From NCBI RefSeq assembly GCF_007679035.1, contig NZ_VEFR01000001.1, positions 62,001 through 126,000 of the forward strand: a stretch of DNA of 64,000 nt, read 5' to 3'. This stretch comes from Agrococcus jejuensis. GTDB lineage: Bacteria > Actinomycetota > Actinomycetes > Actinomycetales > Microbacteriaceae. Position 1 is the stretch's first letter; every line of letters starts with the position of its first letter. A program made the position numbers and the translations under genes. Under the pieces are notes generated by a model. That model did no database searches. It worked only from the letters and a program-made list of their open reading frames with translations, and was not told where the DNA came from. Positions 32,489 through 42,096 of this stretch are shown here, one piece after another.

Positions 32489-35400
32489 ATGTTCCGCAAG
32501 CTCCTCGTCGCGAACCGAGGCGAGATCGCCATCCGGGCGTTCCGTGCCGCCAACGAGCTCGGCATCAAGACCGTGGCCGTGTACGCGCACGAGGATCGGA
32601 ACTCGCTCCACTGCCAGAAGGCCGACGAGGCCTACCAGGTGGGCGAGGCGGGGCATCCGGTGCGTGCATACCTCGACGTCGACGACATCGTGCGCGTCGC
32701 GCAGGAGGCCGGCGCCGACGCCATCTACCCCGGCTACGGCTTCCTCTCCGAGAACCCGCGCCTCGCGACCGCGGCGGCCGAGGCCGGCATCACGTTCGTC
32801 GGTCCGCCCGCGAAGGTGCTCGCGTCCGCGGGCAACAAGGTCACGGCGAAGGAGCAGGCGATCGCCGCGGGCGTGCCGGTGCTGCGCTCGACGCCCGCGT
32901 CGAAGGACCTCGACGAGCTGCTCGCCGGCGCCGACGAGATCGGCTTCCCCGTCTTCTGCAAGGCCGTCGCGGGCGGCGGCGGGCGCGGCATGCGCCTCGT
33001 GCAGACGCGCGACGAGCTGCGCCCCGCGCTCGAGGCCGCCATGCGCGAGGCCGACTCGGCGTTCGGCGACCCGACGATGTTCATCGAGCAGGCCGTCGTG
33101 CGCCCCCGGCACATCGAGGTGCAGATCCTCGCCGACGCCACGGGGGACACCGTCCACCTGTTCGAGCGCGACTGCTCGGTGCAGCGCCGCCACCAGAAGG
33201 TCGTCGAGCTCGCGCCCGCGCCCAACCTCTCGGAGGAGAAGCGCGCCGAGCTGTACCGCGACGCCGTCGCCTTCGCCCGCTCGATCGACTACGTCAACGC
33301 GGGCACCGTCGAGTTCCTGCTCGACACCGCGGGCGACCGCGCGGGCGAGCACGTGTTCATCGAGATGAACCCGCGCATCCAGGTCGAGCACACCGTGACC
33401 GAGGAGATCACCGACGTCGACCTCGTGCAGTCGCAGATCCGCATCGCCGCGGGCGAGTCGCTCGCCGACCTCGGGCTCACCCAGGACCAGATCTCGATGC
33501 ACGGCTTCGCGCTGCAGTGCCGCGTGACGACCGAGGACCCGGCCGACGGCTTCCGACCCGACACGGGCCGCATCACCGCCTACCGCTCGCCCGGCGGCGC
33601 CGGCGTGCGCCTCGACGGCGGCACGATCAACCCGGGCGCCGAGATCAGCCCGCACTTCGACTCGATGCTCGCGAAGGTCACGTGCCGCGGCCGCGACCTC
33701 GCCTCGGCGATCGCGCGCTCCCACCGCGCCGTGAGCGAGTTCCGCATCCGCGGCGTCGCCACGAACATCCCCTTCCTCCTCAACCTGCTCGACGACCCGC
33801 AGTTCCGCGCGGGCGACGTCTCGACGCACTTCATCGAGGAGCACCCCGAGCTCACGCGCATCGTGCCCTCGCGCGACCGCGCGTCGAAGGTGCTCTCCTG
33901 GCTCGCCGACGTCACGGTGAACAAGCCGAACGGCTCGGCCGACGGCGTCATCCAGCCCTCGCTCAAGCTGCCGGCGGTCGACCTCGAGACGCCCGCGCCC
34001 GACGGCGCGCGTCAGCGTCTGCAGACGCTCGGCCCCGTGGGCTTCGCGAAGGCGCTGCGCGACCAGACGGCCCTCGCGGTCACCGACACGACGTTCCGCG
34101 ACGCGCACCAGTCGCTGCTCGCGACGCGCGTGCGCACCGCCGACCTCGTCGCGGTCGCTCCGCACGTCGCCCGCCTGACGCCGCAGCTGCTGTCGGTCGA
34201 GGCGTGGGGAGGGGCGACGTACGACGTCGCGCTGCGCTTCCTCGGCGAGGACCCGTGGGAGCGCCTGGCTGCGCTGCGCGAGGCCATGCCGAACCTGCCC
34301 ATCCAGATGCTGCTGCGCGGTCGCAACACCGTCGGCTACACGCCGTACCCGACCGAGGTGACGAACGCGTTCGTCGACGAGGCCGCGCGCACGGGCATCG
34401 ACGTCTTCCGCATCTTCGACGCCCTCAACGACGTCGACCAGATGCGCCCCGCGATCGACGCCGTGCTCGAGACGGGCTCGACGGTCGCCGAGGTGGCGCT
34501 GTGCTACTCGGGCGACCTGCTGAACCCCGACGAGGACCTCTACACGCTCGACTACTACCTGCGGCTCGCGGGTCGCATCGTGGATGCGGGCGCGCACGTG
34601 CTCGCGATCAAGGACATGGCGGGCCTGCTGCGCGCCGGTGCCGCGACGCAGCTCGTGACGGCGCTGCGCGCCGAGTTCGACGTGCCGGTGCACCTGCACA
34701 CGCACGACACGGCGGGCGGCCAGCTCGCGACGATCCTCGCCGCCTCCGCGGCGGGCGTCGACGCCGTCGACGTCGCCTCCGCCGCCATGGCGGGCACGAC
34801 GAGCCAGCCGCCGATGTCGGCGCTCGTCGCCGCCATCGCCCACACGGAGCGCGACACGGGCCTCGACCTGCAGGCCGTGAGCGACCTCGAGCCGTACTGG
34901 GAGGCCGTGCGCCGCCTCTACAAGCCGTTCGAGTCGGGCCTGCCGGGTCCCACCGGTCGCGTGTACAAGCACGAGATCCCGGGCGGCCAGCTGTCGAACC
35001 TGCGCCAGCAGGCCATCGCGCTCGGCCTCGCCGACGACTTCGAGCGCATCGAGGACTGGTACGCCGAGGCGAGCCGCATCCTGGGGCGCCCGACGAAGGT
35101 CACGCCGTCGTCGAAGGTCGTGGGCGACCTCGCGCTGCAGCTCGTGGCGCAGAACGTCGACCCCGCGGACTTCGAGGAGAACCCGGGGAAGTACGACATC
35201 CCCGACTCCGTCATCGGATTCATGGCCGGCGAGCTCGGCGACCTGCCGGGCGGATGGCCGGAGCCCTTCCGTACGAAGGTGCTCGAGGGCCGCACCGTCA
35301 AGATCGGCGTCACCGACCTCACCGACGAGCAGAAGGCGTCGCTCGTCGAGCCCGGGGTCGACCGGCAGCAGGCGCTCAACGCGCTGCTGTTCCCCGGCCC

Positions 35401-35887
35401 GACCAAGGACTTCCACGCGACGCGCGACGAGTTCGGCGACCTCTCGGTCGTCGACACGATCGACTTCCTCTACGGCATGCAGCCCGGCGAGGAGCACCGC
35501 GTCGGCATCGGCACGGGCGTCACGCTCAACGTGGCGCTCGAGGCGATCGGCAAGCCCGGCGAGGACGGCATGGTCACGGTCATGACGGTGCTGAACGGCC
35601 AGCTGCGGCCCGTCTACGTGCGCGACCGCTCGGTGAAGGTCGAGAAGCTCGCGGCCGAGAAGGCCGACTCGTCGCAGGCCGGCCACGTCGCCGCGCCGTT
35701 CGCGGGCGCCGTGACCGTGACGGTCGCCGAGGGCGACGCCGTCGCCGTCGGCCAGCCCGTCGCCACGATCGAGGCCATGAAGATGGAGGCCGCCATCACG
35801 GCGCAGGTCGCCGGCACGGTGCAGCGGCTCGCGATCCAGGGCACGCGTGCCGTGGAGGCGGGTGACCTGATCGCGGTGATCGCGTGA
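32489..35887 (+). CDS. pyc: Pyruvate carboxylase
   Basis: 1132-residue single-chain biotin enzyme that carboxylates pyruvate to oxaloacetate for anaplerosis. Biotin carboxylase domain (about 1-450): KLLVANRGEIAIR, CKAVAGGGGRGMRLV, EMNPRIQVEHTVTEE. Carboxyltransferase domain (about 530-810): TDTTFRDAHQSLLATRVR, AIKDMAGLL and HLHTHDTAG. Conserved tail and a biotinyl domain with EAMKMEA near the C-terminus. GGGAG lies 6 nt before the ATG. Its TGA overlaps the mtr GTG. Confidence 0.97.
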   Translation: MFRKLLVANRGEIAIRAFRAANELGIKTVAVYAHEDRNSLHCQKADEAYQVGEAGHPVRAYLDVDDIVRVAQEAGADAIYPGYGFLSENPRLATAAAEAGITFVGPPAKVLASAGNKVTAKEQAIAAGVPVLRSTPASKDLDELLAGADEIGFPVFCKAVAGGGGRGMRLVQTRDELRPALEAAMREADSAFGDPTMFIEQAVVRPRHIEVQILADATGDTVHLFERDCSVQRRHQKVVELAPAPNLSEEKRAELYRDAVAFARSIDYVNAGTVEFLLDTAGDRAGEHVFIEMNPRIQVEHTVTEEITDVDLVQSQIRIAAGESLADLGLTQDQISMHGFALQCRVTTEDPADGFRPDTGRITAYRSPGGAGVRLDGGTINPGAEISPHFDSMLAKVTCRGRDLASAIARSHRAVSEFRIRGVATNIPFLLNLLDDPQFRAGDVSTHFIEEHPELTRIVPSRDRASKVLSWLADVTVNKPNGSADGVIQPSLKLPAVDLETPAPDGARQRLQTLGPVGFAKALRDQTALAVTDTTFRDAHQSLLATRVRTADLVAVAPHVARLTPQLLSVEAWGGATYDVALRFLGEDPWERLAALREAMPNLPIQMLLRGRNTVGYTPYPTEVTNAFVDEAARTGIDVFRIFDALNDVDQMRPAIDAVLETGSTVAEVALCYSGDLLNPDEDLYTLDYYLRLAGRIVDAGAHVLAIKDMAGLLRAGAATQLVTALRAEFDVPVHLHTHDTAGGQLATILAASAAGVDAVDVASAAMAGTTSQPPMSALVAAIAHTERDTGLDLQAVSDLEPYWEAVRRLYKPFESGLPGPTGRVYKHEIPGGQLSNLRQQAIALGLADDFERIEDWYAEASRILGRPTKVTPSSKVVGDLALQLVAQNVDPADFEENPGKYDIPDSVIGFMAGELGDLPGGWPEPFRTKVLEGRTVKIGVTDLTDEQKASLVEPGVDRQQALNALLFPGPTKDFHATRDEFGDLSVVDTIDFLYGMQPGEEHRVGIGTGVTLNVALEAIGKPGEDGMVTVMTVLNGQLRPVYVRDRSVKVEKLAAEKADSSQAGHVAAPFAGAVTVTVAEGDAVAVGQPVATIEAMKMEAAITAQVAGTVQRLAIQGTRAVEAGDLIAVIA

Positions 35888-37242
35888 TCGACGTCGAGCT
35901 CGCCGTCATCGGCTCCGGCAGCGGCAACGCCGTCGTCGGCCGCGAATGGGCCGGGCGCGCCGTCGCGATCGTCGACGATGCGCCCGCGTTCGGCGGCACG
36001 TGCCTCAACCGCGGCTGCATCCCCACGAAGATGCTCGTGCACCCCGCCGACGTCGTCGAGTCGGTGCGCCACGGCGCCCGCATCGGCGTCACGGGTGCCG
36101 CGACCGCCGACTGGCACGCCGTGCAGGAGCGCGTCTTCGGCCGCATCGACGCCAACGCGGCCGCGAGCGAGCGCTGGCGCCTCGGGCAGGAGGGCGTGCA
36201 CGTCGTGCGCGAGCACGTGCACCTCGAGGATGCGCGCACGCTCGTGACGGCGTCGGGGGAGCGGATCCGCGCCGAGCGCCTCGTGATCGCCGTCGGCTCG
36301 CGGCCCCGGGCGATCCCGGGCGTCGATCCCGCGCTCGTGCACACGTCCGACACCGTCATGCGCATCCCGACGCTGCCTCCCACCGCGGTCGTCGTCGGCG
36401 GCGGGGCCATCGCCGTCGAGCTCGCGCACGTGCTGTCGGCGTTCGGCGTCGCCATCACGATGGTGCTGCGCGGCGACCGCGTGCTCTCGGGCGAGGACGC
36501 CGCGGTCTCCGACCTCGCGACGCGCGCCGCGGCCGACCGATTCACGGTGCTCCGCGGCCGCACGGTCGTCGGCGTCGAGGCCGTCGGCGACGACCGCCGC
36601 GTGACGCTCGACGACGGCTCCGTGCTCGACACGGGGCTCGTGCTGAACGCGACCGGTCGCATCCCGAACGCCGACGCGCTCGGCGCCGCCGAGCTCTTCG
36701 ACACGCACCCCGACGGTCGTCTCGTCACCGACGCGCGCCTGCGCGTGCTCGCGGGCGGCGAGCCCGTCGAGGGCGTCTACGCGCTCGGCGACATCACGAG
36801 CGCGCACCAGCTGAAGCACGTCGCCAACGAGCAGGCGCGCGTCGTGCGGGCGAACCTGCGCGGCGAGGTCCTGGAGGACACGCTCGCACCGATCCCGCAG
36901 GCGATCTTCGGGCATCCCGAGGTCGCGTCGTTCGGCGTGCGCGGCCAGGATGCGCCCGCCGACGCCGTCGTCGTCGATCGCGCCTACTCGTCGACGGCCT
37001 ACGGCTGGGCGATGGAGGACGAGTCGTCGTTCGCCCGTCTCGTCGTGGCTCGCGACGGGCAGATCCTCGGCGCGCACGTCGCCGGACCGCAGGCTGCCAT
37101 CCTCATCCAGCCGCTCGTGCTCGCCGCGAGCCAGCGCCAGTCGGTGCGCGGCCTCGCCCGCAGCCTGTACTGGCCGCATCCCGCGTTGACCGAGGTGATC
37201 GAGAACGCCTTGCTCGACGCCGAGAAGGAGCTCGCCCGATGA
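35884..37242 (+). CDS. mtr: Mycothione reductase
   Basis: 452-residue flavoprotein disulfide reductase that reduces oxidised mycothiol. FAD motif GSGSGN is at 10-15, the redox pair CLNRGC is at Cys40 and Cys45, the NADPH motif is [16 protein letters not shown], and the C-terminal [18 protein letters not shown] is the Mtr signature with the catalytic His. It is coupled to pyc by GTGA. The last codons (LLDAEKE) are duplicated just downstream. Confidence 0.94.
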   Translation: MIDVELAVIGSGSGNAVVGREWAGRAVAIVDDAPAFGGTCLNRGCIPTKMLVHPADVVESVRHGARIGVTGAATADWHAVQERVFGRIDANAAASERWRLGQEGVHVVREHVHLEDARTLVTASGERIRAERLVIAVGSRPRAIPGVDPALVHTSDTVMRIPTLPPTAVVVGGGAIAVELAHVLSAFGVAITMVLRGDRVLSGEDAAVSDLATRAAADRFTVLRGRTVVGVEAVGDDRRVTLDDGSVLDTGLVLNATGRIPNADALGAAELFDTHPDGRLVTDARLRVLAGGEPVEGVYALGDITSAHQLKHVANEQARVVRANLRGEVLEDTLAPIPQAIFGHPEVASFGVRGQDAPADAVVVDRAYSSTAYGWAMEDESSFARLVVARDGQILGAHVAGPQAAILIQPLVLAASQRQSVRGLARSLYWPHPALTEVIENALLDAEKELAR

Positions 37243-37307
37243 TGGATGGCGCCCACCGCCTCGACCTCCGGGGACTGCTCGACGCCGAGAAGGAGCACAA
37301 GCCATGA
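37239..37307 (+). CDS. 22-residue mini-ORF between mtr and def
   Basis: It begins with ATG overlapping the mtr TGA and ends with TGA overlapping the def ATG, bridging the two genes. Its C-terminal LLDAEKE repeats the end of Mtr because a 21-nt DNA segment (37211-37231) recurs at 37276-37296. The repeated GAGAAGGAG is also the likely ribosome site of def. It may only serve translational coupling. Confidence 0.4.
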   Translation: MMDGAHRLDLRGLLDAEKEHKP

Positions 37308-37795
37308 CCGTTCGCGAGATCCGCGTGTTCGGCGATCCCGTGCTGCGCACGGCCGGCGACCCCGTCGACCCCGCCGACCCTGCGACGAGGCAGCTCGTCG
37401 AGGACCTCGTCGAGACCGTGCGGGTGCCCGGACGCGCGGGCGTGGCCGCCTGCCAGATCGGCGTCGCGGCGCGAGCGTTCAGCTACAACGTCGACGGCGA
37501 CGTCGGCTACGTGCTCAACCCCGTGCTCGTCGAGGTGCGCGGCGAGGTCGAGCTCGTCGACGAGGGCTGCCTGTCGGTGCCGGGGCTCGGCTACCCGACG
37601 CCGAGGCACCCGTGGGCGCGCGTCGAGGGCGTCGACCTCGACGGCGGACGCGTCATCCTCGAGGGGTCGGGCCTCATGGCGCAGATGCTGCAGCACGAGT
37701 GCGCCCACCTCGACGGCCGCCTCTACGTGCAGGCGCTCGAGAAGGACGTGCGCGCGCAGGCGATGGCCGACATCCGCGCCTCCTCCTGGTTCTGA
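37304..37795 (+). CDS. def: Peptide deformylase
   Basis: 163-residue metalloenzyme that removes the formyl group from nascent proteins. Zn/Fe ligands are in EGCLS (87-91) and HECAH (131-135). The first motif reads [10 protein letters not shown] rather than GxGxAAxQ, with Arg at the first glycine. GAGAAGGAG lies about 8 nt upstream of the ATG. A bidirectional terminator follows. Confidence 0.93.
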   Translation: MTVREIRVFGDPVLRTAGDPVDPADPATRQLVEDLVETVRVPGRAGVAACQIGVAARAFSYNVDGDVGYVLNPVLVEVRGEVELVDEGCLSVPGLGYPTPRHPWARVEGVDLDGGRVILEGSGLMAQMLQHECAHLDGRLYVQALEKDVRAQAMADIRASSWF

Positions 37796-37807
37796 GCCGG
37801 GCATGAC

Positions 37808-37843
37808 GAACGCCCCGGCGACCGCGAGGTCGCCGGGGCGTTC
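37808..37843. terminator. Bidirectional terminator hairpin
   Basis: A 16-bp perfect stem (GAACGCCCCGGCGACC and its complement) with a GCGA loop, between the convergent def and acyl-CoA ligase genes. Confidence 0.9.
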
Positions 37844-37863
37844 GTGCGTGCAGCGGGAGCCGG

Positions 37864-39684
37864 CTACGGCACCGAGACGCCGAACGACTCGTCGGCGTAC
37901 AGGCGCTCGATCTCGTCGCCGAAGTCCTTGACGATGTTGTGGCGCTTGATCGACATCTTCGGCGTGAGGTGGCCGCCGTCCTCGGTGAACTCGACGGGCA
38001 GGATGACGAACTTGCGCACGGCCTCCGCACGCGAGACCTGCGCGTTGCCGTGCTGCACGGCACGCGTGACCTCGGCGACGACCTGCTCGTTCGCGATCGC
38101 CTCCTCGACGCGCATCGACTCGTCGAGGCCGTTGTTCTTCAGCCACGTCGGCAGCATCTCGGTGTCGAGCGTGACGAGCGCGCCGACGAACGGGCGCTGG
38201 TCGCCGACGGCGACGACCTGGCCCACGACGAGGTTCGAGCGGATCGGGTCCTCGAGCGTCGTCGGGGCGACGTTCTTGCCGCCCGCCGTCACCATGATCT
38301 CCTTCTTGCGACCCGTGATCCGCAGGTAGCCGTCGGCGTCGAGCTCGCCGAGGTCGCCGGTCTTGAACCACTCGCCGTCGAAGGCCTCGGCCGTCGCCTC
38401 GGGGTTGTTCCAGTACTCCTTGAACACGGCGATGCCGGCGATCTGCACCTCGCCGTCGTCGCCGATGCGCACGCCGTTGCCGGGCAGCACGGGGCCGACG
38501 GTGCCGATCTTGAACTTGTCCGGCCGGTTCACCGTCGCGGGCGCCGTCGTCTCGGTGAGGCCGTAGCCCTCGAGGATGCGGATGCCGAGGCTACGGTAGA
38601 AGTGGCCGAGGAAGGTCGACAGCGGGGCCGAGCCCGACACGGCGTACCGCACGCGGCCGCCGAGGGCAGCCTTGAGCTTCTTGTAGACGAGGGCGTCGAA
38701 GACGCGGAACTGCAGCGCGAGCCCGAGCGGGACCTTGCCCGCGTCGACGGCCTTCGAGTGCGCGACCGCGACGTCGGCGGCCTTGCGGAAGATCTTGCCC
38801 TTGCCGCCGGCCTCGGCCTTCTGCTCCGAGACGTTGAACACCTTCTCGAACACGCGCGGCACGGCGAGGAGGAACGTGGGGGAGAAGGAGGTCATCGACT
38901 CGACCAGCTTCTTGGTGTCGGGCTGGTGGCCCACCTTGACGCCTGCCGTGACGGCGAGCGCGGCGATGAAGCGCGCGAAGACGTGCGCCGTCGTGATGAA
39001 CAGCAGCGTCGACGAGCCGGGGGCCACGACCTCGCCGAGGTCGATCGCGGCGTTGCGCGAGAGCTCGACGAAGTTGGCGTTGGTGAGCACGACGCCCTTC
39101 GGGCGGCCCGTCGAGCCCGACGTGTAGATGAGCGTCGCGACGTCGTCGGCCTTCGCGATGCGGCTGCGTCGCTCGATCTCCTCGTCGGGCACGTCGACGC
39201 CCTGCGCGACGAGCTCGTCGAGGTGGCCGGAGTCGAGGCGCCACACGTCGCCGATCGCGGGCAGGTCGCCCTGCACCTCGTCGAGGCGCGCGAGCATCTC
39301 GGCGGTCTCGACGATGACGCGCGTCGCGCCGGAGTCCGACAGGATCCACTGGATCTGGCTGGGTGCGCTCGTCTCGTAGACGGGCACGAGGATGGCGCCG
39401 GCGAACCAGACGGCGAAGTCGATGAGCGTCCACTCGTAGCGCACGCGCGACATGATGCCGATGCGGTCGCCGGGCTCGACGCCGGCGGCGACGAGGCCCT
39501 TCGCGAGGGCGACGACCTGCGCGTGGAACTCACGCGTCGACACGTCCTTCCACCCCGCTCCGTCTGGCACGGCGAACAGGGGCGCGTCGGGCGACGTCGT
39601 CATGCGGTCGCGCAGCAGGTCGCACGTGTTCGCATTCGGATCGCGCTCGACGAGCACGGGTCGGATCTGGCCGGCGTCGGTCAC
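37864..39684 (-). CDS. Long-chain acyl-CoA synthetase (AMP-forming)
   Basis: 606 residues of the FadD15-like group. The AMP motif is TLIYTSGSTGRPKGVVLTN; GYGLTETTA, YWNNPEATAEAF, FKTGDLGELDADGYLRITGRKKE and the hinge GGKNVAP are present. It activates fatty acids for lipid synthesis or breakdown and lies back to back with plsC, which uses acyl groups. It starts at GTG with GGAG 5 nt upstream; a -10 TAGGAT is at 39728-39723. Confidence 0.94.
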   Translation of the reverse strand: MTDAGQIRPVLVERDPNANTCDLLRDRMTTSPDAPLFAVPDGAGWKDVSTREFHAQVVALAKGLVAAGVEPGDRIGIMSRVRYEWTLIDFAVWFAGAILVPVYETSAPSQIQWILSDSGATRVIVETAEMLARLDEVQGDLPAIGDVWRLDSGHLDELVAQGVDVPDEEIERRSRIAKADDVATLIYTSGSTGRPKGVVLTNANFVELSRNAAIDLGEVVAPGSSTLLFITTAHVFARFIAALAVTAGVKVGHQPDTKKLVESMTSFSPTFLLAVPRVFEKVFNVSEQKAEAGGKGKIFRKAADVAVAHSKAVDAGKVPLGLALQFRVFDALVYKKLKAALGGRVRYAVSGSAPLSTFLGHFYRSLGIRILEGYGLTETTAPATVNRPDKFKIGTVGPVLPGNGVRIGDDGEVQIAGIAVFKEYWNNPEATAEAFDGEWFKTGDLGELDADGYLRITGRKKEIMVTAGGKNVAPTTLEDPIRSNLVVGQVVAVGDQRPFVGALVTLDTEMLPTWLKNNGLDESMRVEEAIANEQVVAEVTRAVQHGNAQVSRAEAVRKFVILPVEFTEDGGHLTPKMSIKRHNIVKDFGDEIERLYADESFGVSVP

Positions 39685-39843
39685 GGTGGCTCCTTCGGCT
39701 CCGTACGTGAGGGCTCGTCACGATCCTATGGGGAGAGGCTGTGACCGCGCGGCCCCGCCGAGGCCCCGCAGCGACACCGCGGGGGATGCCGACCCTCGGC
39801 ACGGGCGTCTGGCTAGAGTGGGGCGCCGGGGGTGGTGCGTTCG

Positions 39844-40581
39844 ATGTTCAACTGGCTACTGAAGCACTGGATCGTGGGGCCGTACATCCTCACGGTGTTC
39901 CGTCCGTGGATCAAGGGCATGGAGCACATCCCGGCCACGGGCCCCGTCATCATCGCGGGCAACCACCTGTCGTTCATCGACTCCGTGCTCATGCCGCTCG
40001 TGGTGCGCCGACGCGTGTACTTCCTCGCGAAGTCGGAGTACTTCACGGGCCGCGGCCTCAAGGGCGCGCTCGTGCGATGGTTCTTCCTCGCCTCCGGCCA
40101 GCTGCCCATCGACCGCTCGGGCGGCAAGGCGAGCGAGGCGAGCCTCGACTCCGGCCTCAAGGTGCTCGCGCGGGGCGACGTGCTCGGCATCTACCCCGAG
40201 GGCACGCGCAGCCCTGACGGCAAGCTCTACCGCGGTCGCACGGGCATCGCCCGCATGGTGCTCGAGGGCCAGGTGCCCGTCGTGCCGTGCGTCATGATCG
40301 GCACGGAGCAGATCATGCCGACGGGCACGTTCCTGCCGAAGGTCGGCCGCGTCGGCATCGTGTTCGGCGAGCCGCTCGACTTCTCGCGCTACTACGGCCT
40401 CGACACCGATCGCTTCGTGCTGCGCTCGGTGACCGACGAGATCATGTACGCCCTCGCTCGCCTGAGCGACCAGGAGTACGTCGACGTCTACGCGTCGAGC
40501 GCCAAGGCCAAGCGCCCCGCAGCCGCGAAGCCGGCGGATGCGCCGACGACCGCGTCGGCGACGGAGCCCACGGCCGCCTGA
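39844..40581 (+). CDS. plsC: 1-acyl-sn-glycerol-3-phosphate acyltransferase
   Basis: 245 residues. Catalytic NHLSFID (NHx4D) is at about 40-46 and the glycerol-phosphate site YPEGTRS follows near 119-125, with a PVVPC strand. It makes phosphatidic acid. An Ala/Pro/Thr-rich tail of about 25 residues follows the domain. The start could also be GTG 9 or 12 nt earlier. -10 TAGAGT is at 39814-39819. Confidence 0.93.
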   Translation: MFNWLLKHWIVGPYILTVFRPWIKGMEHIPATGPVIIAGNHLSFIDSVLMPLVVRRRVYFLAKSEYFTGRGLKGALVRWFFLASGQLPIDRSGGKASEASLDSGLKVLARGDVLGIYPEGTRSPDGKLYRGRTGIARMVLEGQVPVVPCVMIGTEQIMPTGTFLPKVGRVGIVFGEPLDFSRYYGLDTDRFVLRSVTDEIMYALARLSDQEYVDVYASSAKAKRPAAAKPADAPTTASATEPTAA

Positions 40582-40649
40582 CGCTGCGCCCTCGGCGAAG
40601 CCCGCCGCCGGCGGCCGGCCGCGGTCGTCATGCGGCACCCGCGCGCGCG

Positions 40650-40655
40650 TAGACT
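40650..40655 (+). promoter_or_regulatory. -10 element of aroG
   Basis: TAGACT ends 8 nt before the aroG GTG, with no ribosome site between, indicating a leaderless transcript. Confidence 0.55.
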
Positions 40656-40663
40656 CGACCCTC

Positions 40664-42028
40664 GTGACCACCGCAGCCATCAGCCCCGATCCCACCCTCG
40701 TCGCCGGGCTCGACGCGTATCGCTCGCTGCCCATCAAGCAGCAGCCCGCGTGGCCGGATGCGGATGCCATCGACGCCGTGCGCGCGGAGCTCGCGACGCT
40801 GCCGCCGCTCGTCTTCGCCGGCGAGGTCGACATGCTGCGCGACCGGCTCGCGGCCGCCGCATCCGGCCACGCGTTCGTGCTGCAGGGCGGCGATTGCGCG
40901 GAGACCTTCGCAGGTGCGACGGCCGACCAGATCCGCAACCGGGTCAAGACGATCCTGCAGATGTCGGTCGTGCTCACGTACGGCGCCGCCATGCCCGTCG
41001 TGAAGATGGGTCGCATGGCCGGCCAGTTCGCCAAGCCCCGCTCGAGCGACCTCGAGACGCGCGAGGGCGTGACGCTGCCGGCGTACCGCGGCGACATCGT
41101 GAACGGCTACCCCTTCACCGAGGAGTCGCGCACGGCCGACCCGCAGCGCATCCTGCGCGGCTACCACATGGCCGCGTCGACGCTGAACCTCGTGCGCGCC
41201 TTCACGCAGGGTGGCTTCGCCGACCTGCGCGAGGTGCACTCGTGGAACAAGGGCTTCGCGAAGAACCCGGCGAACGCGCGCTACGAGGCGCTCGCGGGCG
41301 AGATCGACCGCGCCATCCGCTTCATGGAGGCCGCGGGCGCGAACTTCGACGAGCTGCGCGCCGTGGAGTTCTACACGGGTCACGAGGGCCTGCTCATGGA
41401 CTACGAGCGGCCGATGACGCGCGTCGACTCGCGCACGGGCCTCGCGTACGACACGTCGAGCCACTTCCAGTGGATCGGCGAGCGCACGCGCGAGATCGAC
41501 GGCGCGCACGTCGACTTCTTCTCCCGAGTCCGCAACCCGATCGGCGTGAAGCTCGGCCCGTCGACGACGCCCGACGACATGGAGCGCCTCGTCGACCGCC
41601 TCGACCCCGAGCGCGAGCCGGGCCGCCTGACGTTCATCACCCGCATGGGTGCCGGCACGATCCGCGACGCGCTGCCCGCGCTGCTCGAGGCGTCGAAGTC
41701 GCTGGAGTCGACGCCCGTGTGGATCACCGACCCCATGCACGGCAATGGCATCACGACGCGCAACGGCTACAAGTCGCGCCGCTTCGACGACGTCGTCGAC
41801 GAGGTGCGCGGCTTCTTCGAGGCGCACCGCGCCGCCGGCACGTTCCCGGGCGGCCTGCACGTGGAGCTCACGGGCGACGACGTCACCGAGTGCCTCGGCG
41901 GCTCGGAGCAGATCGACGAGGCGGCGCTCGAGAGCCGCTACGAGTCGCTGTGCGACCCGCGCCTCAACCACATGCAGTCGCTCGAGCTCGCGTTCCTCGT
42001 CGCCGAGGAGCTGCGCGCGATCTCCTGA
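40664..42028 (+). CDS. aroG: 3-deoxy-7-phosphoheptulonate synthase, class II
   Basis: 454 residues, the plant/actinobacterial class II DAHP synthase that opens the shikimate pathway. Landmarks: LPIKQQPAWPD, FVLQGGDCAETF, RMAGQFAKPRSS, GYPFTEESRTADP, FYTGHEGLLMDYE and the phosphate site WITDPMHGNG. GTG start fits the -10 just upstream. In mycobacteria this gene (Rv2178c) has the same neighbours, pknL and Rv2175c. Confidence 0.95.
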   Translation: MTTAAISPDPTLVAGLDAYRSLPIKQQPAWPDADAIDAVRAELATLPPLVFAGEVDMLRDRLAAAASGHAFVLQGGDCAETFAGATADQIRNRVKTILQMSVVLTYGAAMPVVKMGRMAGQFAKPRSSDLETREGVTLPAYRGDIVNGYPFTEESRTADPQRILRGYHMAASTLNLVRAFTQGGFADLREVHSWNKGFAKNPANARYEALAGEIDRAIRFMEAAGANFDELRAVEFYTGHEGLLMDYERPMTRVDSRTGLAYDTSSHFQWIGERTREIDGAHVDFFSRVRNPIGVKLGPSTTPDDMERLVDRLDPEREPGRLTFITRMGAGTIRDALPALLEASKSLESTPVWITDPMHGNGITTRNGYKSRRFDDVVDEVRGFFEAHRAAGTFPGGLHVELTGDDVTECLGGSEQIDEAALESRYESLCDPRLNHMQSLELAFLVAEELRAIS

Positions 42029-42040
42029 TCCATCCAGCAC

Positions 42041-42078
42041 GCACGAAGGGCCGGTCCGCAAGGACCGGCCCTTCGTGC
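42041..42078. terminator. Bidirectional terminator hairpin
   Basis: A 17-bp perfect stem (GCACGAAGGGCCGGTCC and its complement), loop GCAA, between the convergent aroG and pknL genes. Confidence 0.92.
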
Positions 42079-42096
42079 ATCCCCTGCGGGGCGGGA

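Noticed and set aside
32490..35686. Minus-strand frame opposite pyc continuing into the ParA gene
   Set aside because: Only the ParA portion (from 32413 down) is a protein; the rest is antisense to pyc.
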